A DNA stretch of 64,000 nucleotides from Prochlorococcus marinus str. MIT 9312 (lineage in GTDB: Bacteria > Cyanobacteriota > Cyanobacteriia > PCC-6307 > Cyanobiaceae). Both the position numbers and the translations under genes were made by a program. Every line of letters begins with the position of its first letter. Position 1 is the first letter of the stretch. The stretch covers positions 930,001 through 994,000 of the forward strand of contig NC_007577.1 in assembly GCF_000012645.1 (NCBI RefSeq). The letters are read 5' to 3'. The notes beneath the pieces were generated by a model. The model did not search any database, was not told the origin of the DNA, and saw only the letters and a list, made by a program, of their open reading frames with translations. Shown here in pieces: positions 1 to 8,436 of the stretch.

Positions 1-166
1 CCCCAGTCTTATCTATAAAAGAAAAGATAAAAACTTATCTTCTTCAAAAACTACGCCTATGCAAGAAGAAAAAGTTAAATCTAAACCATTAATAATATTT
101 GGTTCCATCATCTCATTAACTTCTATCTTTTTACTTTTATTTACCATTAATAATAAATTTGGATGA
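1..166 (+). CDS. C-terminal end of a membrane protein, truncated by the window edge
   Basis: An open frame enters from before base 1 (codons in phase from base 2) and stops with TGA at 164-166. The visible 54 residues are a Ser/Lys-rich linker, then one hydrophobic segment (around FGSIISLTSIFLLLF) and a short tail NNKFG. The pattern is a soluble domain plus linker plus C-terminal membrane anchor. The minus-strand frame over the same bases is rejected because its composition is poor. The N-terminal domain, and so the function, is not in the window. Confidence 0.45.
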   Translation, partial: PSLIYKRKDKNLSSSKTTPMQEEKVKSKPLIIFGSIISLTSIFLLLFTINNKFG

Positions 167-233
167 TTTGAGTAATTATCACTAATAGTTAATAACAAAA
201 ATTATTTATCATAAGTCAAGAGTTATTAAACAT

Positions 234-350
234 ATGGCATTTAACGAAGGTGGGATGGCATCAGGCCTTCTTATCATTGCAGTATCAATAGTTTTTGCAG
301 CAGGTTTTGGATTTTTAGTATTGCATTTTGTCCCTGGAACACCATTTTAA
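234..350 (+). CDS. 38-residue single-span membrane protein, unknown
   Basis: ATG at 234 to TAA at 348-350 encodes a 38-residue protein starting MAFNEGGMASG, followed by one strong hydrophobic helix (about residues 9-31) and the tail FVPGTPF. Size and topology resemble the small subunits of photosystems, cytochrome b6f and NDH-1, but it does not match the PsbM, PsbT, PetN, PetL, PsaM or PsaI sequences I know, so no function is given. It follows the partial upstream gene on the same strand by 67 bases. Confidence 0.5.
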   Translation: MAFNEGGMASGLLIIAVSIVFAAGFGFLVLHFVPGTPF

Positions 351-384
351 TAAACCATGTTGGATTAAATATCACTAGATATAT

Positions 385-654
385 TTAAACACTAACAGTT
401 TCTAAATCCTGGATTTGTCTATCCTCAGGATTAGATTTATTCTTTAATTTGTATACATAAACCAATGAACCTAAAGCAATACTAGTAGAGGCTAATATTC
501 CTGATATGAGTATTAAAGCAAAAAGACCTCCTATTAGCCCCCCTTTAAGCCTCAACAAGTTTGATTTTATTAAAAGAATTGATAAAAAAACAATAGTTGC
601 TTTTAGAGAAGAGATTTTCAGAAAAGTCAATGTATAAAAAGGGTTTAACAGCAT
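385..654 (-). CDS. Small two-span membrane protein, unknown
   Basis: An 89-residue protein with ATG at 654. Hydrophobic stretches lie at about residues 18-30 and 40-68, followed by a charged C-terminus (KLKNKSNPEDRQ). I do not recognise a family. It is convergent with the 38-residue gene on the plus strand and has no same-strand neighbour in an obvious operon. The N-terminal start is uncertain because the first 15 residues are also hydrophobic and no clear Shine-Dalgarno sequence is visible. Confidence 0.45.
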   Translation of the reverse strand: MLLNPFYTLTFLKISSLKATIVFLSILLIKSNLLRLKGGLIGGLFALILISGILASTSIALGSLVYVYKLKNKSNPEDRQIQDLETVSV

Positions 655-715
655 CTCATTAGCAATTTAAATTAAATATTATTCTAGAAATAAATTATTA
701 AAACCGCACAAAAAA

Positions 716-738
716 AAAAGACTCTAATGAGTCTTTTA
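716..738 (-). terminator. Rho-independent terminator after the 45-residue membrane protein
   Basis: A 7-bp perfect stem (AAGACTC / GAGTCTT) with a 4-base loop lies downstream of the minus-strand gene ending at 766. Read on the minus strand it is followed by a run of nine T residues, so it most likely ends that gene's transcript. The plus strand has only a shorter T run. Confidence 0.65.
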
Positions 739-765
739 ATTTAAATCTATAAAAGATTTATTAAT

Positions 766-903
766 TTATGCATCTTTATCGAACTTGCTTAGGTTAGGGC
801 CTGCAACCAAACCAACTAGAGCAAAAAGAACTAAAGATAGGACACCAACAGCAGCTGCATAAGGATTGAAACCACCTAAAGAAAAGGAAGCTAATAAATT
901 CAT
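766..903 (-). CDS. 45-residue single-span membrane protein, unknown
   Basis: ATG at 903 and TAA at 766-768 encode 45 residues: MNLLASFSLGG, one long hydrophobic helix (about residues 14-34), then PNLSKFDKDA. It has its own 5' space and a terminator at 716-738, which supports a real, separately transcribed gene. It looks like a small photosynthetic-complex subunit in size and topology, but I cannot match it to a named one. The plus-strand side of 904-1110 holds nothing else that I can support. Confidence 0.55.
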   Translation of the reverse strand: MNLLASFSLGGFNPYAAAVGVLSLVLFALVGLVAGPNLSKFDKDA

Positions 904-1110
904 GATTTAAAAAACAAATATCTTGGAGTTAAGCATACAGAATATTTGAGGGAAATATACCTATATTGAGACATTTCTTCGTAATTATGAAAATATTTAG
1001 CTAAATCCTTCATTACCAACACACAAATTTTTTATTTTTTATTTTATTATTAAGAGATACATAATAGCTTTTGATTGCATATTTAAGACAATTAACACTA
1101 ATTTTCCCTA

Positions 1111-1491
1111 ATGACTTCTAACTATACCTTTATTTATGATGGAGAATGTCCATTTTGCAATCATTTTGCAGAACTTCTAGAAATCAAAAGCAAGCTAAAT
1201 AATATTAAAATTCTTGATGGTCGTAAGAATTTAAACCTAATTAAATCTCTTTTAGAAAAAGGTTATGACATAGATAAAGGTGCTATTCTCCTGAAAGATG
1301 AAGATATCTTTCATGGAGCAGAAGCAATAAATACTATTTGCAAACAGATAAAAAACCCTTCAAGTAGTCTACTTTTATTACTTTCTAGAATATTCAAATC
1401 AAATAAAAGGACAAAAGTATTATTCCCATTACTTGTTAGAGCAAGAAGATTAGCATTGATATCAAAAGGCATATCAACATCTCTAGTTTAA
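1111..1491 (+). CDS. DCC-family thiol-disulfide oxidoreductase-like protein (DUF393)
   Basis: A 126-residue protein whose N-terminus carries the family signature YDGECPFC (CPFC at residues 13-16), the DxxCxxC pattern that gives DCC/DUF393 proteins their name, followed by an alternating helix/strand pattern consistent with a thioredoxin-like fold. DUF393 members are predicted redox proteins; no substrate is established. Length is normal for the family. Context (unknown small genes) gives no partner. Confidence 0.8.
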   Translation: MTSNYTFIYDGECPFCNHFAELLEIKSKLNNIKILDGRKNLNLIKSLLEKGYDIDKGAILLKDEDIFHGAEAINTICKQIKNPSSSLLLLLSRIFKSNKRTKVLFPLLVRARRLALISKGISTSLV

Positions 1492-1596
1492 AATCAAAGA
1501 TTTATAAACAATAAATAACATATTTATAAGCTTCTGTATCAATAAATGATAATTAATTATTTATTAGCTAGAACTAAGTGGTAACACTAAATATAA

Positions 1597-1782
1597 ATGA
1601 TAGAAAACTTCAATCCCTTTATTTCATTAGGCGGTGACAACCAAAAAGTTAATCATATGGCTGAAGCTGCACTTGAAATGAATTTAACATGCAATGATTT
1701 AAAGAAGGATTTAAATTTAACTGATGGGGATGTAGTTGATATGTTACAACTAGTTATGGATAGTTTTAAAAATAATAATTAA
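1597..1782 (+). CDS. Small soluble protein, unknown
   Basis: A 61-residue acidic protein starting MIENFNPF. The C-terminal half (about residues 27-55) looks like two short helices around LNLTDGDVVDMLQLV. It is not hydrophobic, so it is probably cytoplasmic. It precedes the next unknown gene by 42 bases on the same strand and may be co-transcribed with it. No family is recognised. Confidence 0.5.
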   Translation: MIENFNPFISLGGDNQKVNHMAEAALEMNLTCNDLKKDLNLTDGDVVDMLQLVMDSFKNNN

Positions 1783-1824
1783 TTTTAAATCGTTATAAAT
1801 ATTTTTTATATTCCTATTTATTTA

Positions 1825-2127
1825 ATGAAAACAATACAAATTGAGTTTTCAAAATATGAATCAGTTAACTTCTTATGGTCTGAATTAATAGAGGATTACG
1901 GATTTGATAAAGCCAGAAAAATAATTTCTCAAGCTATTGACTTACAAAAAATGAATGGCACGAAAAATACCACTATGCCAATCATATTTTCTGGAACAGG
2001 AGGATTAGCTCTAATACCCAAACAAATGCTAGAAAAAGAGGATTTTAAAATTAGTTATAAAGATAATCAAGTTTTAATATTTAATCTAAAAAGAAAGTCA
2101 TTTCAAATTTTAAATGAAGCAAACTAA
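1825..2127 (+). CDS. Hypothetical soluble protein
   Basis: A 100-residue protein starting MKTIQIEFSKYE. The first half is amphipathic helix; the second half alternates beta-like stretches (IIFSGTGGLALIP, FKISYKDNQVLIFNL). No signal peptide or membrane span and no recognised motif. It sits between two same-strand genes with about 40-65 base gaps. Confidence 0.5.
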   Translation: MKTIQIEFSKYESVNFLWSELIEDYGFDKARKIISQAIDLQKMNGTKNTTMPIIFSGTGGLALIPKQMLEKEDFKISYKDNQVLIFNLKRKSFQILNEAN

Positions 2128-2193
2128 TATATATTAGTACCTTCTCGATAAAGTCAAAATTACTTTATAGTTTAGTAAAACAATTTAGTGATA

Positions 2194-2910
2194 ATGACTT
2201 TTGAGGCGACCTACCTTGGATCAAATGGTTGGTTTATAAATTTTAAAAAAACTAATTTAATTATTGATCCTTGGCTCAAAGGAGATTTAATTTTTCCACC
2301 TGGAGAATGGTTTTTCAAAGGCTCATTAGAACAAGATATTTCGATCAATAAAGATGTAGATATCATTTTATTAACCCAAGGATTACCTGACCACTGTCAT
2401 ATTCCTACATTAGAAATGTTTAGAAAGGATATTCCCATAATTTGTCCTAGAAGTGCTAGTGGAATATTAGAAAAAATTGGTTTTACTTCAATTGCGATTC
2501 TAAAGCCGAATGAAAAAACTCAACAATTTAATTTAAGTTTTGAAGCTACTGCTGGGGCTCCAGTCCCACAAATAGAAAATGGATATATTGTTAGAGACGA
2601 TGAAGATAATAGCTTTTATATAGAACCCCATGGATATCTTGATGAAAATTTAGACAAACAAAATCTTGATGCAGTAATAACACCTACAAAAAATTTAGAA
2701 TTACCCTTAGTAGGTTCTTTTGTAAAAGGTGCAGAGGTAATACCTAAATTGATTAATAAATTTAATCCGAAATTTATACTCTCAAGTACCGTTGGGGGGG
2801 ATGCAAAATATTCAGGTTTTTTAAATAACTTTATTTCAGTACAAGATTATAAAGAAGAATTGAATTGTAATCTTATTAATTTAGAGAGTATGCAATCTAT
2901 TATGATTTAA
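2194..2910 (+). CDS. Metallo-beta-lactamase-fold protein with a degenerate metal site
   Basis: 238 residues from the ATG at 2194; a GTG at 2188 would add two residues, and the ATG is preferred. The fold is visible from the strand LIIDPWL and the active-site turn ILLTQGLPDHCH (about residues 59-69). Ordinary MBL-fold hydrolases have HxHxDH here; this protein has QxLxDH followed by CH, so the first two histidines are replaced. I recall a cyanobacterial/plant-chloroplast subgroup with a similar SQGLDDHCH turn, so the change looks like a family trait rather than damage. Later HG and GGDAKYSG segments fit the rest of the fold. The substrate is unknown; one possibility is reduced or altered metal binding. 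Confidence 0.7.
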   Translation: MTFEATYLGSNGWFINFKKTNLIIDPWLKGDLIFPPGEWFFKGSLEQDISINKDVDIILLTQGLPDHCHIPTLEMFRKDIPIICPRSASGILEKIGFTSIAILKPNEKTQQFNLSFEATAGAPVPQIENGYIVRDDEDNSFYIEPHGYLDENLDKQNLDAVITPTKNLELPLVGSFVKGAEVIPKLINKFNPKFILSSTVGGDAKYSGFLNNFISVQDYKEELNCNLINLESMQSIMI

Positions 2911-2980
2911 ATTGATCTTAAAAATCCTTAAATTTCTCATTTAGAATCAACGTAAATTCAATTTATAAAGGAGTACAAAA

Positions 2981-3346
2981 ATTCATTCATTTTTATATAC
3001 CTCAATACTTTTTTTAGTTCTAAATACAAGTTATTTTTGTGACAATGCAAAGCTTAATCTTGTGATTAGAAATAATATTAATGGTGACTTCACCATAATA
3101 AAAAAGATATCTGAGTTAAAGCCAGGTGCATTTATCAATATAAATTGGAATAAAAAAAATCTTATGCTTCCTTACTCTCTAAGGAAAGATTATATTTCAT
3201 TTACAGACAGAAAATGGGAATGGAGATACCAATTAAATAAAGATGGTTTTCCTAATATGAATAATCCATCATTAAATGAACTACTTCCTTCTGGGGAGAT
3301 AAAAACACATCTTTGTGAATGTGAAGATAATAAGTCGAACTTATAA
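2981..3346 (+). CDS. Small secreted protein, probable ATT start codon
   Basis: The frame is open from a TAA at 2966-2968 to the stop at 3346. The only ordinary start inside it is GTG at 3062, which would cut off an obvious signal peptide. An ideal Shine-Dalgarno sequence AAAGGAG (2967-2973) is followed after 7 bases by ATT at 2981, giving 121 residues: (M)HSFLYTSILFLVLNTSYFC then the mature part. The hydrophobic core (residues 4-17) and position support export. The mature region is rich in Asn, Lys and aromatic residues and ends with CECEDN; no family is recognised. It lies 50 bases upstream of pepN. The alternative is an ATG damaged in this strain. Confidence 0.55.
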   Translation: MHSFLYTSILFLVLNTSYFCDNAKLNLVIRNNINGDFTIIKKISELKPGAFININWNKKNLMLPYSLRKDYISFTDRKWEWRYQLNKDGFPNMNNPSLNELLPSGEIKTHLCECEDNKSNL

Positions 3347-3396
3347 TTTCAAGACAAGTATCCTAGATTATTCAATTCCTGAAACTTTTAATAAAG

Positions 3397-6003
3397 ATGA
3401 ACAAACCAATAAGTGAAAAGAAAATTTCAAGATATGTAAAACTTGAAGATTATAAAGTATTTGATTATGAAATACCTGAAATTTTTTTGGACTTCGTAAT
3501 AAAGAAAAATTCAGTTAATGTTAAAACAACACTTAGATTGGTAAAAAACAATAAGAATACTAAAAATCTTATTCTTGATGGTATCGATATATTAATTAAA
3601 AAAATATACATAGATGACTCTCTTTTAGAGGAGAAAAATTATAAACAGCAAAAAAATAATTTAGAAATTAAAAATATAAATAAAGATAGTTTTTCATTAA
3701 AAATCGAAGGAATAATTAAACCAAAGGAAAATACATCCCTTTTAGGAATGTATGAGAGCAATGGAATAATAACTACGCAATGCGAGGCAGAAGGATTTAG
3801 AAGGATAAGTTACCACTCTGATAGACCAGATATTCTAAGCAAATACACAGTGAGGATTGAGGCTGACAAGAATGATTATCCAATATTACTTTCAAATGGT
3901 AACGTCGTGAAAGAAAATAAACTTACAAATAATCGACATGAAATAATTTGGGAAGACCCATATCCTAAACCATCATATCTATTTGCATTGGTGGCAGGGA
4001 AACTTAATTGTGTAAGAGACTATTTCATAACAAAATCAAATAAAAAAGTAAAAATAAATATATATGTCGAAGATGGCGATGAAAAATATGTTCAACATGC
4101 TATAAGTTCATTAAAGAAATCAATGAAATGGGATGAGGACAAATATAACCTTGAATACGATTTATCATTATTCAATATAGTTGCAGTTAGGCACTTTAAT
4201 ATGGGAGCCATGGAAAATAAAAGTCTCAATATTTTTAACTCAAAACTAATACTCGCTGATTCTGAAACAACAACTGATGAAGAATTAGAAAGAATAGAAG
4301 GGGTGATCGCTCATGAATACTTCCATAATTGGACTGGTAATAGAGTGACATGTAGAGATTGGTTTCAATTATCTCTAAAAGAGGGTTTAACAGTATTTAG
4401 AGATCAACAATTCACTGCAGACCTTCATAATCATGAAATAAAGAGACTTGAGGATGCAAAATTTCTTAGAAGAAATCAATTTAGGGAAGATTCCGGTCCA
4501 ACATCACATCCTGTTATGCCAGAAAAATATCAAGAAATAGACAATTTCTATACGACCACAATATACGAAAAAGGTTCTGAAATAATTAGAATGCTTAATA
4601 ATCTTGTAAAAGAAAAAAATTTTTATAAAGGATTTAGTAATTACATCTCAACTTATGATGGTAAGGCAGCAACAATAGAACAATTTGTCGATAAAATATT
4701 AGAGAACAATAAGGAAATTGATCCTGAAGAATTTATAGTCTGGTACAAGCAAAATGGCACACCAAAAGTTAACTTTAAGAGAATCTGGGATCAAACAGAC
4801 AAAAAACTTACAATTCAAGCCTCTCAAAGTAATCCCATAAAGAATAACCCAAATAATGATTTACCTCTAATAATCCCTATAAATTTAGCTATATTTTGCG
4901 ATGAAAATAAAACAATAAAAAAAACAGTCGTTCTAAAATCCAAAAAACAAGAATTTATTTTTAGGAATGTAAGATCTCAGTTCCCAATACCTTTGGTAAC
5001 TTATTTTCGAGAATTTTCTTCACCTGTAGAGTGGGGATCAGATACCACCTTGGATGAAGAATTTTTAATCTTAAAATACGAAAAAGATTATTTTATTATA
5101 TCTAATACAGTAAAAGTATTCTATAAAAATATTATTGCATGCAGATTAAATGATAAACCAGATTTTAAAATCGAAAATAAATTAATAAGCACCTTAATAT
5201 CATTTATAAACAATAGAGATATTAATTTATCTCTTTTATCAGAATTACTAAGTATTCCGACTTTTGCTGAAATTGAATCAGAAATGATAAATATAGATCC
5301 TTTAAAAATATATAAAACTATTGATGAACTAAATTATTTATTCGGTACCCGATTAAAAAAGGAATTATATTTTAAGCTCCAAGAAATAGAAAAAAATCTA
5401 GATAAAGTTTGGCCTGAAGGAAAACATGAAAGGAAGTTAATCGAAACTATATGGAAACTTCTTTTGCACAGTAATGATGAGGAAATAAAAAACAAAATAA
5501 TTAATTATGTCGATGGTACTTCGATGACGCTAGCAAAAGCTGCATTGAATTCTTTTAGTAGGATTGATTGTCCTGAGAGAAAAATAATATCAAAGATATT
5601 TTTCAATAAATGGAATAATAATTGTTTAGTGTTGGATAGTTGGTTTGCATTCAATGCATCTATAGAAATTAATGGAAAAACAAGTAGCATTGAAAAATTA
5701 TTTGAAAATAAGTTTTTTGATTCAAAATCACCAAACACATTAAGAGCAATATTAAATACTTTCGTAACAAGAAATAGTATTTTTCATGCAATGGATGGAT
5801 CTGGTTATAAATATATTGCAAAAAAGATAACTCACTTTGATAAATTAAATCCAATCGTAATTTCCCGTTTTGTGAAGGTATTTAGTAGATACAATTATTA
5901 TTCAGAACCATACAAAAGTAATATGATTGAAACTATTAAACAGATCAAAAGAAATAAACTTTCAACAAATACTAAAGAAGTTTTAGATGCGATAATAGAG
6001 TAG
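3397..6003 (+). CDS. pepN: Aminopeptidase N (M1 metallopeptidase)
   Basis: An 868-residue zinc aminopeptidase of the E. coli PepN type (about 870 residues), which removes N-terminal residues from peptides in the cytoplasm. Visible landmarks are the substrate-binding GAMEN loop (MGAMENKS, residues 269-276), the zinc site HEYFHNW with H306, E307 and H310, and the third ligand E329 in LKEGL. An N-terminal beta domain precedes the catalytic domain, and the C-terminal helical domain fills residues of about 540-868. All key catalytic residues are present. It appears to be a single-gene unit, possibly co-transcribed with the secreted protein upstream. Confidence 0.96.
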   Translation: MNKPISEKKISRYVKLEDYKVFDYEIPEIFLDFVIKKNSVNVKTTLRLVKNNKNTKNLILDGIDILIKKIYIDDSLLEEKNYKQQKNNLEIKNINKDSFSLKIEGIIKPKENTSLLGMYESNGIITTQCEAEGFRRISYHSDRPDILSKYTVRIEADKNDYPILLSNGNVVKENKLTNNRHEIIWEDPYPKPSYLFALVAGKLNCVRDYFITKSNKKVKINIYVEDGDEKYVQHAISSLKKSMKWDEDKYNLEYDLSLFNIVAVRHFNMGAMENKSLNIFNSKLILADSETTTDEELERIEGVIAHEYFHNWTGNRVTCRDWFQLSLKEGLTVFRDQQFTADLHNHEIKRLEDAKFLRRNQFREDSGPTSHPVMPEKYQEIDNFYTTTIYEKGSEIIRMLNNLVKEKNFYKGFSNYISTYDGKAATIEQFVDKILENNKEIDPEEFIVWYKQNGTPKVNFKRIWDQTDKKLTIQASQSNPIKNNPNNDLPLIIPINLAIFCDENKTIKKTVVLKSKKQEFIFRNVRSQFPIPLVTYFREFSSPVEWGSDTTLDEEFLILKYEKDYFIISNTVKVFYKNIIACRLNDKPDFKIENKLISTLISFINNRDINLSLLSELLSIPTFAEIESEMINIDPLKIYKTIDELNYLFGTRLKKELYFKLQEIEKNLDKVWPEGKHERKLIETIWKLLLHSNDEEIKNKIINYVDGTSMTLAKAALNSFSRIDCPERKIISKIFFNKWNNNCLVLDSWFAFNASIEINGKTSSIEKLFENKFFDSKSPNTLRAILNTFVTRNSIFHAMDGSGYKYIAKKITHFDKLNPIVISRFVKVFSRYNYYSEPYKSNMIETIKQIKRNKLSTNTKEVLDAIIE

Positions 6004-6015
6004 ATGTCTTTATAT

Positions 6016-6237
6016 TTAATTAAATATAATAATAGAAATTGTAATTATAAGTAAGAAAATAAATACAAGATATTTATTAATAAAAATATCTTTAAATAAA
6101 TTTTTATTATGATCTTTATTCCACTTTTTATTGACGTATTCCTTAGTTATAAATTTATTAGGTCTGCCACAATATAAACATGTTGGAGATGTAAGTAAAA
6201 TTAAATTTTTACATTGGGAGCACTTTTTTTTTTCCAT
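6016..6237 (-). CDS. Zinc-ribbon protein with C-terminal membrane anchor
   Basis: A 73-residue protein. Residues 6-24 contain two Cys pairs (CSQC and CLYC), the pattern of a small zinc ribbon, followed by a basic linker and a hydrophobic C-terminal helix (about residues 52-72). Such tail-anchored zinc ribbons are common in cyanobacteria; the partner is unknown. It is convergent with pepN with a 12-base gap. ATG at 6237 is immediately clear. Confidence 0.6.
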   Translation of the reverse strand: MEKKKCSQCKNLILLTSPTCLYCGRPNKFITKEYVNKKWNKDHNKNLFKDIFINKYLVFIFLLIITISIIIFN

Positions 6238-6394
6238 AATTTAATTTTACTGAATAAAGTTGAAACCAGAAATAAAAAAGTAATTTAATTCTTATTTTTA
6301 TTATTTTGAATAATTAAATATCATTTCAAAAACAAAATTGAATTAAACTATTTTATAAAATTCAATATAATAAAAGATTAATATTTGGTTTCAT

Positions 6395-6556
6395 ATGTTT
6401 GCTATTGCACTTGGATTGTCTCCTATTGAAAAAATCACTGTTGCAATAACTGCTTCGATTTTTTTAATTTCTTTTACATGGATCTCAATTAAGGGAGATT
6501 TAAATAAAATTGCTAAGGAACTAATTGAAGATAATGATAATAATCAGGATAATTAA
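6395..6556 (+). CDS. 53-residue single-span membrane protein, unknown
   Basis: ATG at 6395 to TAA at 6554-6556. One hydrophobic helix (about residues 13-30) is followed by an acidic tail ending LIEDNDNNQDN. The 157 bases upstream are very AT-rich and likely hold its promoter. No family is recognised; the N-out or N-in topology cannot be decided. Confidence 0.5.
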   Translation: MFAIALGLSPIEKITVAITASIFLISFTWISIKGDLNKIAKELIEDNDNNQDN

Positions 6557-6569
6557 AGAATCCTTTAAC

Positions 6570-6767
6570 CTACTTTTTATGCAAACCAGGATAATCAATA
6601 ATATGTCTTATTTCTTTAAGAGAAGAGCCATATACTTTATCACCATTTAAGTGAACACCTTTCCATTTTACTTTTCTATTATAAAAACTTTTACTAGTAT
6701 TTTTTAAGAGATAACCTTCAGTATCACAATTTAAAGTTATATCCCAACCCTTATAATTTTCTATCAT
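6570..6767 (-). CDS. Small soluble protein, unknown
   Basis: A 65-residue basic protein starting MIENYKGWDITLNCD. It looks like a mostly beta segment (WDITLN, GYLLKN, KVKWKGVHL) followed by a helix (SSLKEIRHIID) and ends PGLHKK. It has ATG at 6767 and is convergent with the 53-residue membrane gene. No family is recognised, although the fold pattern resembles small domains found in picocyanobacterial hypothetical proteins. Confidence 0.5.
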   Translation of the reverse strand: MIENYKGWDITLNCDTEGYLLKNTSKSFYNRKVKWKGVHLNGDKVYGSSLKEIRHIIDYPGLHKK

Positions 6768-6860
6768 TTAGATTAAAAGATCTATTATTGATAATACTCA
6801 GAGAAAGAATAAACAAAAACAAAGGAAATAAGTATTTTTTTCGTTATGTTTTCTTAATAT

Positions 6861-8036
6861 TTATTTAGAGCTGACTTTTATTTTACGAGCAGCTTCATCA
6901 GCATTTTTCCTAGCCAAATTAATGTCTGAATTTGATGAAAGAACAACTCCCATTCTTCTGCCTTTCCTGGAGATTGGCTTGCCAAATATGAGTACTTTAG
7001 TATTTTCAACTTCTAATGCTTCATTAAGACCTTCATAAATAGGATTCATATGCTCTTGGTCGGAAAGTATAACTCTGGTTGCAGAGGGTTCTATTAGATT
7101 TATATGGGGTATAGGTAAATTTAAAAAAGCCCTTAAATGTAATTCAAATTCATTAATATTTTGACTAACTAATGTAACCATACCAGTGTCATGAGGTCGT
7201 GGAGATAATTCTGAAAATATAACCTCATTTTCTTTAACAAAAAACTCTACACCGTATAATCCAGATCCATTTAGATTATTTAAAATTTTAGTTGTCATTT
7301 TCTTGGCTTCACTAATTAAGGATTGATTAATCTCCAAAGGATGCCAACTGCATTGATAATCTCCATTAGATTGAAGATGTCCGATTGGTAAACAAAAAAT
7401 ATTTTCACCGTTGTTTTTTCTTACAGTTAAAAGAGTAAACTCAAAATCAAAATTAATAAATTCTTCAATAATTACCCCTTTAACTTGGCCTCTAGAATTT
7501 GCTTGTGCCTGACTCCAGGCTTGATTTAAATCATTTTTTGATCCAACCAAACTTTGTCCCTTACCTGAAGAGCTCATTAAAGGCTTAAGTAAAAGTGGAA
7601 ATCCAATTTCATCTGCTTTTTTTTCTAGGTCCTCAAATTTATAAATATAATCATAATTTGCAGTTTTTATTTTTAAATCTCTAGAAACCAATTCTCTAAT
7701 TTTATCTCTATTCATTGTTATTTCTACAGTTCTAGCATTTGGGACAATCTTGAAACCTTCATCCTCTAATTCTTTTAAGGCTTCAATTGAAAGTGCCTCT
7801 ATTTCAGGGACAACAAAGTCGGGAGTAAATTCTTTTATAGAATTTTTTAAAATATTTTTATCTCCCATATCAATTACTTTTGAATAATCAGCGACTTGCA
7901 TTGCCGGTGCTTTCTCATATCGATCAATAGCAATAACTTCTAATCCTAATCTTTTGGATTCTATTACTAATTCCTTCCCAAGCTCGCCACTACCAAGTAA
8001 TAAAATTCTTTTTTTAGAAAAAACTGAATCATTCAT
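6861..8036 (-). CDS. purT: Formate-dependent phosphoribosylglycinamide formyltransferase (PurT)
   Basis: A 391-residue ATP-grasp enzyme (E. coli PurT has 392) that makes formyl-GAR from GAR, formate and ATP in purine synthesis. The N-terminal preATP-grasp domain starts with RILLLGSGELGKE (about residues 10-22). The central ATP-grasp part has the glycine-rich loop MSSSGKGQS, and the metal-binding segment GLYGVEFFVK...FSELSPRPHDTGMVTL matches PurT and PurK closely. It lies 12 bases downstream of the small membrane gene at 8049, so the two may share a transcript. Confidence 0.95.
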   Translation of the reverse strand: MNDSVFSKKRILLLGSGELGKELVIESKRLGLEVIAIDRYEKAPAMQVADYSKVIDMGDKNILKNSIKEFTPDFVVPEIEALSIEALKELEDEGFKIVPNARTVEITMNRDKIRELVSRDLKIKTANYDYIYKFEDLEKKADEIGFPLLLKPLMSSSGKGQSLVGSKNDLNQAWSQAQANSRGQVKGVIIEEFINFDFEFTLLTVRKNNGENIFCLPIGHLQSNGDYQCSWHPLEINQSLISEAKKMTTKILNNLNGSGLYGVEFFVKENEVIFSELSPRPHDTGMVTLVSQNINEFELHLRAFLNLPIPHINLIEPSATRVILSDQEHMNPIYEGLNEALEVENTKVLIFGKPISRKGRRMGVVLSSNSDINLARKNADEAARKIKVSSK

Positions 8037-8048
8037 ATTTATAAAGTA

Positions 8049-8291
8049 TTATTCATCATCATCAGAAAGCTGACTAGTTGAATCATCTCTATTTTCTTTA
8101 TCTTTAGAGAAACTAAATAAAGATTTCGTACCCAACAAATTCTTACTTCGCATACTATTAGTCATTGATATTGAAATTGCACCAAAAAAGAAGACTCCAA
8201 TCATTGCCCAAATAATTCGTTCTAAAGCAATTGCAGGTGAAAAACCTTGACCGGAATTAATAATTTCAGTAAGTGGGTCTAAAGGGTCCAA
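8049..8291 (-). CDS. Small membrane protein, unknown (TTG start)
   Basis: An 80-residue protein with TTG at 8291 as the best start. One hydrophobic span (residues about 24-44) sits between a short N-terminus MDPLDPLTEI and a polar acidic tail ending SQLSDDDE. It is upstream of purT by 12 bases. No family is recognised. The next upstream gene, the peroxidase, runs divergently. Confidence 0.5.
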   Translation of the reverse strand: MDPLDPLTEIINSGQGFSPAIALERIIWAMIGVFFFGAISISMTNSMRSKNLLGTKSLFSFSKDKENRDDSTSQLSDDDE

Positions 8292-8436
8292 ATTTAAACT
8301 GTTAAATAATAATAATTATAAAGGCTTAAAGAAATTAAAACTTAAAACTTACAAAAGAAATAACACAAAATATTGAATATTTTAAACACAAAAAACGCTA
8401 TACAATGTTATCTTCAAAGGGTGATTTTTTTAAGAC

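Noticed and set aside
13-198. A 61-codon minus-strand frame at the left edge
   Set aside because: The plus-strand frame over the same bases has a better protein pattern (linker plus membrane anchor) and continues from outside the window.
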